From Lentisphaerae bacterium WC36 (lineage in GTDB: Bacteria > Verrucomicrobiota > Lentisphaeria > Victivallales > SZUA-371): 64,000 nt of DNA. Of the stretch, positions 19,458 to 28,981 are shown piece by piece. A program made the position numbers and the translations under genes. Under the pieces are notes generated by a model. It had not been told where the DNA came from. It made no database searches and saw only the letters and a list, made by a program, of their open reading frames with translations. The number at the start of each line of letters is the position of its first letter. Positions within the stretch are counted from its first letter, which is position 1. Where the stretch lies: NCBI GenBank assembly GCA_020683205.1, contig CP085689.1, forward strand, positions 1,364,001 through 1,428,000, in the 5' to 3' direction.

Positions 19458-20093
19458 ATGATGAGTAATATTAAATTTTTACAATATTTATTTTTAGTTA
19501 ATATTTTACTTTGTTGTAGAAATATGGTTGTCAATTTATTGATAGCCATGATCCGTCTTATTAGATGATTTTTCTGTTTATGATGAAGATGGGGATGAAA
19601 ATTTTGAAGACGACAGTGATGTTGATTCTGAGAATTTTGAAAAAATGAATGAAGTGTATCGCGATGAATTAAGAAAAGTGATAAATAGTTGTGATAAGTT
19701 TGTTTTGGTTGTTTTGAAATATCCTTTAAAAATATATGGCTATAATTTAATTGGAAAAAATAATTTGGTAAAAAATGAGTTTATTCAACAACGTGTTGAG
19801 TTTAAAGAAAGAAACCAAACTGCATTTAAAAAATTATTTCAAAATGATTCATAAGATGGCGATAATTATGAGTGTATTATTAATATTTTTGCTTATGAAT
19901 TATATAATGGTAATAAGCATAAAATAACAATCATCCCAAATTTTACTGGACAAGAATTAGAGATATTTCCTGATTGTGACGGCGGATTTCTTTGTATGAC
20001 GAGAAAAGGGTTAAATACCTTGGCTCAATTAAGTTTTGAAGTCATGGCTCATGGTAAAAAATTAAATTATTATAATAAAAAAAGCGAAGAATA
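19458..20093 (+). pseudogene. Decayed gene for an exported acidic protein
   Basis: An ATG at 19458 opens about 36 codons with a hydrophobic, signal-like start (IKFLQYLFLVNILLCC) before a TGA at 19566. A shifted frame from about 19561 then gives an acidic stretch (YDEDGDENFEDDSD) and runs to a TAA at 19852-19854. The same frame stays open past that TAA for another 79 codons, ending at 20093 (tail NYYNKKSEE). One frameshift plus one nonsense codon would explain the pieces, so I read it as a degraded gene rather than two small ones. I do not recognise the family. The residual open segment 19645-19854 might be called as a 69-residue gene, but it has no good ribosome binding site. Confidence 0.5.
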
Positions 20094-20110
20094 ATTTTCT
20101 TCGCTTTTTT
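20077..20110. terminator. Bidirectional Rho-independent terminator
   Basis: GCGAAGAA (20084-20091) pairs with TTCTTCGC (20097-20104) around a 5-base loop, with A7 before and T6 after. It can end transcription from both the decayed gene and cluster on the left and the GH2 gene on the minus strand to the right. Confidence 0.85.
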
Positions 20111-20125
20111 ATCGTAAGTTGCTAA

Positions 20126-22180
20126 TTATTTAGCAGTATTGTCACAGAAAAATGTAATTTCATCTTTAATGCCATTTGCTTCAACTGTTACTGTGTTGTT
20201 GCCTGGTTTAAATTTAATATCTTTCCATAAAACAACTTTAACTTTATCTGGAGTTTTACTACCCATTAATTTTCCATTTACAAATAATTTTGTTTCGCCA
20301 TTGTTTGAAAATACTTTCACATCATGAATCAATCCTTTACGATTAACAAAACGACGTTGGTTAATATAAACTACTGGTTTATCGCTCCAATTTGCTTTAT
20401 AGAAGTAAAATACATCTTTTTTAGTTTGGCGGTCATAGGTTACTAAACCTTTATCATTACGTCCTTCATGATCACCTTCAGTACGCCATACACTAGCAAA
20501 ATCAAACATATTCCAAATGTATGAACCCCAAACATATGGACGATCAGCGATTGCACGATAATGATTTTCATGGCAATATGTTTGCCACTCTTCAGGGTGC
20601 CAGTTTCCGCCTGGAGAAGGCTGTTTATTTGGTTTAGTTGATGCATGTTGATAAATTGATGCTCCTGCACCGTATTCAGCGATGCCGATACCATCTTTTC
20701 CATATTTTTTGTACCACTTATCAATAACTCCTCCCATTGCGCTAGGGTCACTGCCATACCAACCAGGGTAATTATTAAACATTACATGGTCAACTTCTAA
20801 GTTTTCTTTTTTGAAAATTTTATTAGCTGCTAAAACAACAGGGCGGTTTGAATCAAGTTCCTTTGCTGTTTTATACATGCGATTCATTAAATCAACGCCA
20901 TCTTCTGTTGGTTGATTACCAATTTCATTAGAAATACTCCAGAAACAGATTGCTGGATGGTTGTAATTTTGATAAATCAATTCCTTAAGCATAAAAACAG
21001 AGTTCTTTTTAAACTCTTCATTATTACGAACTTGATCTACTAATGGAACTTCAGCAATGGTTACCATACCTTCTTTGTCCGCTAACCCGTAAAAATACTT
21101 ACTTTGAGGATAGTGCGCTAAACGTAATGAATTTGCACCCATTTCACGAATTATTTTCATATCTTCTTCGTGGTCAGCTTCTGAAATAGCCCATCCTTTG
21201 TCCAAACGGTCTTGGTGACGGTTTACTCCTTTTAATTGATAGTGTTTGCCATTTAAAAAGAAACCTTTTTTACCGTCAATATAGTAATTTCTGATACCTA
21301 ATGGCTCAGTTACGCAGTCGATAACTTTGTTATTGTTTAATAACTCAACTTTAACGTCATAAACGTATGGATTTTTTGTACCGTTCCATAACGTAGGGTT
21401 GTCTAATGCAATTTGAGTATTGAAATCAATTTCTTTACCTGAAGTTAATTTAACGTCTTCAGTTTTTTCGCAAACTACTTTGTTATTCGCGTCAATTACA
21501 GAAATTTTAACTTGGTTATTTAACTGTGAGCCTTTTTTGTTTGATAATTTTACTTTAACATCAACAGTTGCTTTTTTTGTTTTTGCATCATATTTTTGAG
21601 TTAAGAATACTCCTTTAGATGCGAAAAATAGTGGTGAAATATTTGAATCACTAGTTGAAATTAATTGTACTGGTCGGTAAATTCCGCCAAACATTACAAA
21701 GTCACCACTTAATGGTGGCATATCTTTTTTCCAGTGATTGTTTACTTTTACTTCAAGTAGGTTGTTTCCCGGTTTGATTACATCTGTAACTTCGAAGTTA
21801 AATGCAGTGAATGCGCCACGGTGTTTACCTAATTTCTTACCGTTTAAGAAAACTTCTGCTTCAATTGAAACCGCTTCAAAATTAATAAAATAACGTTTTG
21901 ATGCGTCAAAAGAAGGCATTTCTAAGTTTTTGCGATACCAAACATTACCACGGTAAAACCCTGTACGACCGCCACGAACTCCGCCGCCATCTTGTCCATC
22001 TTTAGCATTAAATGAGTGAGGGATATTAATGCTTTGCCAGAATTTAGCTGGAGTTTGTTTGCCACTACCTTTTGAAAATTCCCAGTTTTTGCTGATTGAA
22101 TTTTCAACTCTTTGTGCTGATAATGTTGCACATAAACCACAACTTAAAAGCATTGATGCCATTATTTTAGTTTTTTTCAT
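20126..22180 (-). CDS. Exported glycoside hydrolase family 2 (beta-galactosidase or beta-glucuronidase type)
   Basis: 684 residues with a cleavable signal peptide (about 1-22, ending TLSAQ), so periplasmic or exported. GH2 layout: sugar-binding jelly roll with VWYRKNLEMP and GGIYRPVQL, an Ig-like domain, then the TIM barrel with LKGVNRHQD and RLAHYPQ. The acid/base Glu419 is in WSISNEIGNQ and the nucleophile Glu502 in GIAEYGAG. Near 573-580 it has GRNDKGLVTYDR. The N-x-K here sits where beta-glucuronidases bind the carboxylate, but similar sequences occur in GH2 beta-galactosidases, so this does not settle the substrate. It is divergent from the uronate genes, which favours release of glucuronic or galacturonic acid (inference). 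Confidence 0.85.
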   Translation of the reverse strand: MKKTKIMASMLLSCGLCATLSAQRVENSISKNWEFSKGSGKQTPAKFWQSINIPHSFNAKDGQDGGGVRGGRTGFYRGNVWYRKNLEMPSFDASKRYFINFEAVSIEAEVFLNGKKLGKHRGAFTAFNFEVTDVIKPGNNLLEVKVNNHWKKDMPPLSGDFVMFGGIYRPVQLISTSDSNISPLFFASKGVFLTQKYDAKTKKATVDVKVKLSNKKGSQLNNQVKISVIDANNKVVCEKTEDVKLTSGKEIDFNTQIALDNPTLWNGTKNPYVYDVKVELLNNNKVIDCVTEPLGIRNYYIDGKKGFFLNGKHYQLKGVNRHQDRLDKGWAISEADHEEDMKIIREMGANSLRLAHYPQSKYFYGLADKEGMVTIAEVPLVDQVRNNEEFKKNSVFMLKELIYQNYNHPAICFWSISNEIGNQPTEDGVDLMNRMYKTAKELDSNRPVVLAANKIFKKENLEVDHVMFNNYPGWYGSDPSAMGGVIDKWYKKYGKDGIGIAEYGAGASIYQHASTKPNKQPSPGGNWHPEEWQTYCHENHYRAIADRPYVWGSYIWNMFDFASVWRTEGDHEGRNDKGLVTYDRQTKKDVFYFYKANWSDKPVVYINQRRFVNRKGLIHDVKVFSNNGETKLFVNGKLMGSKTPDKVKVVLWKDIKFKPGNNTVTVEANGIKDEITFFCDNTAK

Positions 22181-22469
22181 AAACCACCTTTCTTGTCAAT
22201 TCTAAAATTTATTTTTGCCTAAAATTTTTTTTACAGTATCATCTTATAAATGTTTTTGCAATGTATCATAAACAATATTTTTTAAATATTTTTGTAAAAT
22301 TTATATTTATGTTGATATATTTTAATACATTAGTGGGGGTAAAGTATTGTTTTGTTATTATTTTTTAATTTTTATTTTTACCATTGTTTGAAAAGTTTTA
22401 CTAACTTGCTAAATTATATAGTTGTTCAATTCGGAAAAGTGATAAAACAAAAATATAAGGAATTAAAGA
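22181..22469. promoter_or_regulatory. Divergent intergenic region between the GH2 gene and the uronate operon
   Basis: 289 AT-rich bases separate two divergent starts, so both promoters must lie here. An imperfect inverted repeat, AATAC...GTATT flanking a run of five G (about 22326-22350), could be an operator. No good -35/-10 pair stands out. AAGGAA before ATG 22470 and AAGGTGG before the GH2 ATG (minus strand) are the ribosome binding sites. No regulator gene is adjacent. Confidence 0.4.
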
Positions 22470-23285
22470 ATGAATAATCTTTTTAACATACAAGATAAAG
22501 TTATTGTTGTAACTGGCGCTGCTGGTGCGTTAGCAGGCTCGACTGCCAAATATCTTTTGAAACAGGGTGCAACTGTAGTATTTTTAGACTTAAATCAAGA
22601 ACGTGTAGATGAAGTTGTTGAAGAATCAAAGGCGATTTCGCAAAACGTTGATGGTTATGCTTGTAATGTTTTAGATAAAGCAATTCTTGAGGATGTTTAT
22701 GAAAAAATCATGGCAAAACATGGACGTGTTGATGTTTTAATCAATGGAGCCGGTGGAAATATGCCTGGGGCAACTGTTGGTCCAGATCAAACTATTTTTG
22801 ATATTAAAATTGATGATTATGAAAAAGTCTTAGATTTAAATATTAAAGGATCAGTTTTACCGTCGTTAGTTTTTTCAAAAGCATTTGTTGAGCAAAAAAG
22901 CGGTTGTATTATCAACTTTTCTTCAATGTCTTCAACGTTAGCGTTAACTCGTGTTATGGGGTACTCAAATGCAAAGGCTGCTATTGATAATTTTACGCGC
23001 TGGTTTGCAACCGAGATGGCTATTAAATATGGTGATGGTATTCGCGTTAACGCAATCGCTCCGGGCTTCTTTATTGGTAATCAAAATCGTAAATTATTAC
23101 TAAATGATGATGGGACTTATACAGAAAGAGGACAGCAAGTTATTGATAATACTCCATTTCGTAGATTTGGAGAAGCTGAGGAGGTTCATGGACCAATCCA
23201 CTATTTAATTAGTGATGCTGCTTCATTTGTAACTGGAACTGTAATTGCCGTTGACGGTGGATTTTCTATTTTTAGTGGGGTGTAG
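22470..23285 (+). CDS. Short-chain dehydrogenase, probable fructuronate reductase (D-mannonate oxidoreductase)
   Basis: 271 residues, classical SDR. Nucleotide-binding VTGAAGALAG (TGxxxGxG) is at about 15-24, followed by Asp41, which suggests NAD preference. NGAGG lies near 91. The catalytic region has NFSSMSS and YSNAKAAID (Tyr-x-x-x-Lys, about 168-172), and the end is FVTGTVIAVDGGFS. Position directly before uxuA and a uronate isomerase indicates that it interconverts fructuronate and mannonate, as SDR-type enzymes do in several bacteria lacking classical UxuB. The stop TAG lies 2 bp before the next ATG, so the genes are tightly coupled. Specific substrate is inferred from context. Confidence 0.85.
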   Translation: MNNLFNIQDKVIVVTGAAGALAGSTAKYLLKQGATVVFLDLNQERVDEVVEESKAISQNVDGYACNVLDKAILEDVYEKIMAKHGRVDVLINGAGGNMPGATVGPDQTIFDIKIDDYEKVLDLNIKGSVLPSLVFSKAFVEQKSGCIINFSSMSSTLALTRVMGYSNAKAAIDNFTRWFATEMAIKYGDGIRVNAIAPGFFIGNQNRKLLLNDDGTYTERGQQVIDNTPFRRFGEAEEVHGPIHYLISDAASFVTGTVIAVDGGFSIFSGV

Positions 23286-23287
23286 AT

Positions 23288-24505
23288 ATGATTAAAAATT
23301 TCGAAGATAAAATGATGACTGAAACATTTCGTTGGTATGGACCAACTGATGTTGTGACATTAACAGATATTCGTCAAGCTGGTTGCAAGGGTGTAATCAA
23401 TGCAATTCATGAAATCCCATATGGCGAAGTCTGGACACGAGCTGATATAAAAAAACGAAAAGATTTAATTGAGTCTGCTAACTTAAAGTGGAGCGCTGTT
23501 GAGTCTGTGCCAGTTTCGGAGGATATTAAAACTCATTCTGGTAATTATAAACGCCATATTGAAAATTATAAAGAAACTGTTAGAAACTTAGGTGCTGAAG
23601 GTATTGAAATTATTATTTATAACTTTATGCCTGTACTTGATTGGGTTAGAACAGATTTAACATACAAATTAGAAAGTGGGGCTGAATGTTTATTATTTAA
23701 CCCTGTGGAGTTTGCTGCATTTGAAATTTATATTTTGAAAAGAATTGGTGCTGAGAATGATTATACGGCTGAACAACTAAAGAAAGCAGAAGAGTTTTTT
23801 AATAGTTTATCTGATGAAGGGAAAAAATCTTTTGAACGTGATATTATTGATGTATTCCCTGGTTGCAAAATGAATTTTTCAATTGAAGATATTCGTCAAA
23901 TGTTAGCAAAATATGATGATATTGATCGTGCTCAGTTAACAGAAAATTATCGTTATTTCTTAAATGAAATTATTCCTGTGTGCGAAGAAGCTGGTGTACG
24001 TATGGCTGTTCACCCAGATGATCCTCCATTTTCAATTTTAGGTTTACCACGAATTGTCTCATGTGAAGAGGACGTTAAAAATATTATTAATATGTATGAT
24101 AGTCCTGCTAATGGTTTGTGCTTCTGTACTGGGTCGTTTAGCCCACGTGAAGATAATGATCTGCCAGCAATGATTAAGCGTTATGGCAACCGCATTAATG
24201 TGGCACATTTACGTAGCACTCAGCGCAATGCTGATGGTAGTTTTTATGAAGCGGCACATCTTGAAGGCTCGGTTGATATGTATGAAGTTGTTAAGGCTCT
24301 TCTTGAAGAACAACAACGTCGTAAAGATGAAGATAGAGATGATTGGCAGTTACCATTCCGTCCTGACCATGGTCATACAATTCTTGATGATTTAAGTAAA
24401 GACGCAGTGCCAAATCCTGGATATTTTGCTATTGGTAGAATGAAAGGTTTAGCTGAAATTCGTGGCTTAGAGTTGGGTATCGTGCGTTCGTGCTTAAATA
24501 AATAA
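23288..24505 (+). CDS. uxuA: D-mannonate dehydratase
   Basis: 405 residues, close to E. coli UxuA in size. It dehydrates D-mannonate to 2-keto-3-deoxygluconate. The start FRWYGPTDVVTLTDIRQAG and the internal GVINAIHEIPYGEVW, MAVHPDDPP and FRPDHGH blocks are hallmarks of the family. Their Cys, His and Asp residues coordinate the divalent metal. The segment SFSPREDNDLP near 280 is also typical. No signal peptide, cytoplasmic. It follows the SDR gene by 2 bp and precedes the uronate isomerase by about 38 bp, so the three enzymes form one pathway. No keto-deoxygluconate kinase or aldolase is found in this window. Confidence 0.97.
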   Translation: MIKNFEDKMMTETFRWYGPTDVVTLTDIRQAGCKGVINAIHEIPYGEVWTRADIKKRKDLIESANLKWSAVESVPVSEDIKTHSGNYKRHIENYKETVRNLGAEGIEIIIYNFMPVLDWVRTDLTYKLESGAECLLFNPVEFAAFEIYILKRIGAENDYTAEQLKKAEEFFNSLSDEGKKSFERDIIDVFPGCKMNFSIEDIRQMLAKYDDIDRAQLTENYRYFLNEIIPVCEEAGVRMAVHPDDPPFSILGLPRIVSCEEDVKNIINMYDSPANGLCFCTGSFSPREDNDLPAMIKRYGNRINVAHLRSTQRNADGSFYEAAHLEGSVDMYEVVKALLEEQQRRKDEDRDDWQLPFRPDHGHTILDDLSKDAVPNPGYFAIGRMKGLAEIRGLELGIVRSCLNK

Positions 24506-24543
24506 TTTGCAATTTTTGTAATTTTAAAAAAGGAATGAAAATA

Positions 24544-25947
24544 ATGAAACCTTTTATTAATGATGATTTTGTTTTATCAAATGATTTTGCAAAAAAATTA
24601 TATCATGATTATGCAGAAAAATTACCTATTATTGATTATCATTGCCATTTACCTCCTCAGGAAGTCGCAGTTGATAAAAAATGGGATAATATTGCCCAAA
24701 TTTGGTTAAATGGTGACCATTATAAATGGCGTGCTATGCGTAGTAATGGCATTGATGAATATTTTATTACTGGTGATGCGTCTGATCGCGAAAAATTTAA
24801 TAAATTTGCTGAAACCATGCCATATTTGTATCGTAATCCAATTTTTCATTGGGCTCAGTTAGAATTGGCACGTTATTTTGATATTTTTGATATTTTATCA
24901 CCGTCAACGGCAGATAAGATTTGGGAAGAAACTTCAGAGAAAATTAAAAATATGTCAGCACGTTCATTAATGAAAAAAAGCAACGTGGTTTTGGCTTGTA
25001 CTACTGATGATCCAATTGATTCTTTAGAACATCATATTGCAGTAGCTGAAGATACTTTATTTGATATTGACTTTAAGCCAACATGGCGACCTGATAAAGC
25101 GATGAATGCTGAAAATTTAGATTTTTATAATAGCTATGTTGATTCATTAGAGGCTGCTGCTAAAACTGAAATTAATAGTTTTGATAGCTTAATTGAAGCA
25201 TTAGAAATACGTCATCAACACTTTCATGATGTTGGTTGTCGTTTATCTGATCATGGTTTAGATACGTTTTATATGAGCGAATATTCAAAAAGTGAAGTGA
25301 AAACAATTTTTGAAAAAATTCGTTCTAAACAAGAAATTAACCATGACCAGTTAGTTAAGTTTAAGTCAGCTATGATGATTGAATTTGGTCGCATGGATTA
25401 TGAAAAAAATTGGGTTCAACAGCTTCATATTGGAGCATTAAGAAATAATAACAGTAAAATGTTTGCTAAATTGGGTGCTGACGCAGGATTTGATTCGATT
25501 GCTGACGAACGTTTTGCGCGTCCATTATCAATGTTATTAAATACTCTTAATAATAGTGATAATTTACCAAAAACAATTATTTATAACTTAAATCCACGTG
25601 ATAATGAAATGATTGCAACAATGATTGGTAATTTCCAAGATGGGAAAGTTCCAGGAAAAATGCAATATGGCAGTGGATGGTGGTTCTTAGATCAAAAAAA
25701 TGGTATGGAACGTCAAATTGATGCACTTAGTCAGTTAGGGCTATTACGCCGTTTTGTTGGAATGTTAACTGATTCACGATCATTTTTATCATATCCAAGA
25801 CATGAATATTTTAGACGTATTTTATGTAATGTTTTAGGCAATGATATGAGTGAGGGGTTATTGCCAAATGATATTGAAAATATTGGCGCAATGGTTGAAG
25901 ATATTTGTTATAATAATGCATGTAATTATTTTAATTTAAACAATTAA
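24544..25947 (+). CDS. uxaC: Glucuronate/galacturonate isomerase
   Basis: 467 residues from this start, matching UxaC. It isomerises D-glucuronate to D-fructuronate and D-galacturonate to D-tagaturonate. Strong blocks are IIDYHCHLPPQEVA (the amidohydrolase-like metal His pair), GDHYKWRAMRSNGI, TGDASDREKF, CTTDDP, GSGWWFLDQ and MLTDSRSFLSYPRHEYFRR. An ATG at 24535 is in frame but abuts the AAGGA ribosome binding site with no spacing. The second ATG at 24544 has normal spacing and aligns with the family start (MKPFI...DDF), so I chose it. Third gene of the uronate operon, just before the TRAP transporter genes. Confidence 0.97.
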   Translation: MKPFINDDFVLSNDFAKKLYHDYAEKLPIIDYHCHLPPQEVAVDKKWDNIAQIWLNGDHYKWRAMRSNGIDEYFITGDASDREKFNKFAETMPYLYRNPIFHWAQLELARYFDIFDILSPSTADKIWEETSEKIKNMSARSLMKKSNVVLACTTDDPIDSLEHHIAVAEDTLFDIDFKPTWRPDKAMNAENLDFYNSYVDSLEAAAKTEINSFDSLIEALEIRHQHFHDVGCRLSDHGLDTFYMSEYSKSEVKTIFEKIRSKQEINHDQLVKFKSAMMIEFGRMDYEKNWVQQLHIGALRNNNSKMFAKLGADAGFDSIADERFARPLSMLLNTLNNSDNLPKTIIYNLNPRDNEMIATMIGNFQDGKVPGKMQYGSGWWFLDQKNGMERQIDALSQLGLLRRFVGMLTDSRSFLSYPRHEYFRRILCNVLGNDMSEGLLPNDIENIGAMVEDICYNNACNYFNLNN

Positions 25948-25967
25948 TAGGATATAGAAGGTGAAAA

Positions 25968-26987
25968 ATGAAAAAATCAGTATCGAATTTTCTTTCAGGT
26001 TTACTAATCGGAATCATTGTTTCGGTAAGTAGTTTTGCTTTATTTGTTAAGTATAACAAAAATAGCGGCGATGGCAAAAAAGTTTTAAAATTAGCACACA
26101 ATCAAGACAATAAGCATCCAGTTCATTTAGCTTTGGTGCAGATGAAAAAGCGTCTAGAAGAGTTATCAAATGGTACGATTTCAATGAATATTCATGGCAG
26201 TAGCGTATTAGGTAATACTGCTAATTGTATTGAACAATTGAGTACGGGCAAATTGGATCTTTCAACTAGTTCGGTTGCTAACATGGAAGCATTTGTTCCT
26301 GAAATGGGGCTGTTTAGTTTGCCGTATATTTTTGAAGATGGAGAGCATTATTGGAATGTTTTAAATGGTAAATTAGGTAAAACATTGCTGCAAGCTGGAG
26401 AAAGTAAAAAATTACGTGGACTATGTTATTTTGATGCAGGAAGCCGTAGTTTTTATACAAAAAATAAAGCAATTAATACTCCAGATGACCTGAAGGGGTT
26501 AAAAATTCGTGTTATGAGTAGTCCTATTGCTATTGATATGGTAAAATGTTTAGGTGGTTCGGCAACTCCAATTGCATTTGGTGAATTATATGGTGCATTA
26601 CAACAAGGAGTTGTTGACGGCGCAGAAAATAATCCGCCATCATTTTACACGACAAAACATTACAATGTTTGTAAATTTTTATCAATGGATGAACACACTC
26701 GTGTTCCAGATACATTGTTAATTAGTACAATTACATGGGATAAACTATCTCCTCAAGAGCGTAAGTGGTTACAAATTGCTGCTGATGAAGCTTCAAAATT
26801 ACAACGTGAATTATGGGCAAAGAAAACAACAGATGCACTTAAGGCTGTTGAAGAGGCAGGTATAAAAATAAATTATCCTGACAAAAAATTATTTATGGAA
26901 AAAGTAAAACCAATGTATAAGCCTTATGAAGGTTCAAAAATTGGTAATATGCTTAAAGAAATTGATAAGTTGAAAAAGGGTAAATAA
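25968..26987 (+). CDS. TRAP transporter substrate-binding protein (DctP family)
   Basis: 339 residues. An N-terminal hydrophobic segment (about 7-27) is a signal peptide or anchor. The mature part is DctP-like: LKLAHNQDNKHPVH at the start, the conserved Arg region DLKGLKIRVMSSPIAIDMVK near 165-185, FGELYGALQQGVVDGAENN near 200-218, and the helix around SPQERKWLQIAADEA. The Arg is the one that binds the carboxylate of ligands in this family. Position between uronate catabolic genes and the DctQ/DctM genes points to uronic acids as ligand, which is inference. It is periplasmic. Confidence 0.93.
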   Translation: MKKSVSNFLSGLLIGIIVSVSSFALFVKYNKNSGDGKKVLKLAHNQDNKHPVHLALVQMKKRLEELSNGTISMNIHGSSVLGNTANCIEQLSTGKLDLSTSSVANMEAFVPEMGLFSLPYIFEDGEHYWNVLNGKLGKTLLQAGESKKLRGLCYFDAGSRSFYTKNKAINTPDDLKGLKIRVMSSPIAIDMVKCLGGSATPIAFGELYGALQQGVVDGAENNPPSFYTTKHYNVCKFLSMDEHTRVPDTLLISTITWDKLSPQERKWLQIAADEASKLQRELWAKKTTDALKAVEEAGIKINYPDKKLFMEKVKPMYKPYEGSKIGNMLKEIDKLKKGK

Positions 26988-26991
26988 GACA

Positions 26992-27522
26992 ATGAACTTG
27001 ATTTTAATGTTATTAAAAAACTTCAAAAAAATAGCAGTCAAGTTTCTTGAGATAGTTTTGATTGCTACTGTTGGAGTTTTGGTGATCGACGTCCTTTGGG
27101 GTGTCGTTAGTCGGTATGTTCTTTCGGGTCAAAGTAGCTGGACTGATGATTTAGCTTCAATGTTGTTAATTTGGGAAGTGCTACTTGGAAGTGCTTATGC
27201 TTTTGGACAGAAAGCTCATTTAGGAGTTGATTATTTAGTTGAAAAATTTGATAGTTTTAGTAAGTGTATGACAGCTCTTTTTGTGAATATTGTTTGTGTC
27301 ACATTTGCTGTTGCAGTTTTCATTTATGGTGGAACTCAAGAAGTTTTAACTGCCTTTGAATCTCAGCAAATGATTATTTCTCTAGGGGTGCCAAAAGCTT
27401 ATGTTTATTTAGCAATTCCAGTAACAGGTTTATTTTTTGTTATGTTTGGGGTTGAGGCATTTTTTGAGGAATTAGTGAAGTTAAAAAATGGTGAAGCAAC
27501 TGTAGCTACGGAGGAAAATTAA
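26992..27522 (+). CDS. TRAP transporter small membrane subunit (DctQ family)
   Basis: 176 residues with four membrane helices (about 17-37, 55-75, 91-115, 136-158), the DctQ layout. LVIDVLWGVVSRYVL then WTDDLASMLLIWEVLLGSAYA is the usual DctQ core, with Trp-x-Asp-Asp/Glu-Leu after the first helix. It starts 4 bp after the dctP-like stop and ends 1 bp before the dctM-like ATG, so the three subunits are made from one message. It should form the membrane complex with the large subunit. Confidence 0.92.
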   Translation: MNLILMLLKNFKKIAVKFLEIVLIATVGVLVIDVLWGVVSRYVLSGQSSWTDDLASMLLIWEVLLGSAYAFGQKAHLGVDYLVEKFDSFSKCMTALFVNIVCVTFAVAVFIYGGTQEVLTAFESQQMIISLGVPKAYVYLAIPVTGLFFVMFGVEAFFEELVKLKNGEATVATEEN

Positions 27523-27523
27523 T

Positions 27524-28849
27524 ATGACTGAAGTTCTAATTATTCTTTTGATTAGTTTTACAGCGATGTTACTGATTAATGTACCAATTGCAATTGCGAT
27601 TGGAATGGCAACTCTTTTGTCAATTTTAACTTTTGTAGATGGTGCATGTTCATTAGTTGCCAATAAAATGGCAAATGGTGTTAGCTCGACTTCATTATTG
27701 GCAATTCCTTTTTTTATTTTATCAGGTATTTTAATGGGAAATGGTGGAATAGCCCATCGTTTGATTAGATTTGCAACAGCACTGGTATCTTGGTTCCCTG
27801 GAGGATTAGCATTTGTTAATACTTTAACATGTATGCTTTTTGGGGCTTTAAGTGGTTCTGCAGCTGCAGCTGTTTCATCTATTGGAGGTTTCATGATTCC
27901 TGAGATGAATAAAAAAGGATACCCTAAAGAATTTAATATTGCGGTAACAGTTACTGCTGCAACTACGGGTTTATTGATTCCTCCTAGTAATATTATGATT
28001 GTTTATGCAGTGGCGGCAGGTGATGTCAATATTGGAGCACTGTTTATTGCTGGTATTTTACCTGGAGTTGTTATCGGTTTGTGTATTATGGCAGTGTGCT
28101 TGATATTTGCTGTTAAGAGTGGACGAAAATTCGCCAAATTTTCATTTGAAGGCTTTGCAAAAGGTTTTACTGAGGTTTTAGTATCATTTTTTGGAGCGTT
28201 ACCAGGTTTATTGTTGATTGTAATTGTAATTGGTGGTATTCTTGGAGGTTTCTTCACAGCGACAGAGGCTTCAGGTGTTGCCGTAGCTTATACTTTAATT
28301 TTGGGTTTTATTTACCGTGAAGTTAAGGTTAGTCATATGCCTGATATTTTATTACAATCTGCAAAAATTACTGCAGTAGCTATGTTATTGATTGCAAGCT
28401 GCTCTGCCATGTCGTGGCTATTAACAATTCAAAATGTTCCACAAACAATTAGTGAGACATTAATTGGCATTTCTGATAAACCATGGGTAATTTTGATGAT
28501 TATCAATGTGTTATTATTAGTAGTTGGTACTTTTATGGATATGACTCCTGCTGTATTGATTTTTACACCAATTTTCCTTCCAGTAATGGAAGATATTGGT
28601 ATTGACCCAATTCACTTTGGTATTTTTATGATTGCTAACCTTTGTATTGGTTTATGTACACCTCCAGTTGGTTCATGCTTATTTATTGGCTGTAGTGTAG
28701 GTAAGTCATCAATATCCAAGGTTACCAAACCAATGATTCCATTCTTTATTGCAATGATTGTTGCGTTAGGTTTGATTACCTATATTCCACAATTATCACT
28801 TTGGTTACCAAAATTAGTTGATGAAATAAGAATGATGTTTAAGATTTAA
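27524..28849 (+). CDS. TRAP transporter large membrane subunit (DctM family)
   Basis: 441 residues, the standard DctM length, with about twelve hydrophobic segments. Typical blocks are LLAIPFFILSGILMGNGGIA, LSGSAAAAVSSIGGFMIPEM, TTGLLIPPSNIMIVYAVAAG and GLCTPPVGSCLFIGC near the end. This is the ion-coupled translocation subunit, so with the DctP and DctQ partners it should import a carboxylated sugar acid using a sodium gradient (family knowledge). Last gene of the uronate operon, followed by a clear terminator. Confidence 0.95.
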   Translation: MTEVLIILLISFTAMLLINVPIAIAIGMATLLSILTFVDGACSLVANKMANGVSSTSLLAIPFFILSGILMGNGGIAHRLIRFATALVSWFPGGLAFVNTLTCMLFGALSGSAAAAVSSIGGFMIPEMNKKGYPKEFNIAVTVTAATTGLLIPPSNIMIVYAVAAGDVNIGALFIAGILPGVVIGLCIMAVCLIFAVKSGRKFAKFSFEGFAKGFTEVLVSFFGALPGLLLIVIVIGGILGGFFTATEASGVAVAYTLILGFIYREVKVSHMPDILLQSAKITAVAMLLIASCSAMSWLLTIQNVPQTISETLIGISDKPWVILMIINVLLLVVGTFMDMTPAVLIFTPIFLPVMEDIGIDPIHFGIFMIANLCIGLCTPPVGSCLFIGCSVGKSSISKVTKPMIPFFIAMIVALGLITYIPQLSLWLPKLVDEIRMMFKI

Positions 28850-28863
28850 TTTGATTAAAAAAG

Positions 28864-28895
28864 CACCTGACAAATTTAAATGTTAGGTGTTTTTT
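28864..28895 (+). terminator. Rho-independent terminator of the uronate/TRAP operon
   Basis: CACCTGACA (28864-28872) pairs with TGTTAGGTG (28881-28889) around AATTTAAA, with one G-T pair, then T6. Confidence 0.85.
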
Positions 28896-28981
28896 ATTGC
28901 AAAAAAAGTGCAATGGTAATAGGCTAACTGTGGAGGAACCTTAGTAAAGGTAGTGTTAATATAATTCGCTGGAGGTGTAAG

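Noticed and set aside
24535-24543. ATG 24535 as the start of uxaC
   Set aside because: The AAGGA site abuts it directly. ATG 24544 has proper spacing and matches the family start.
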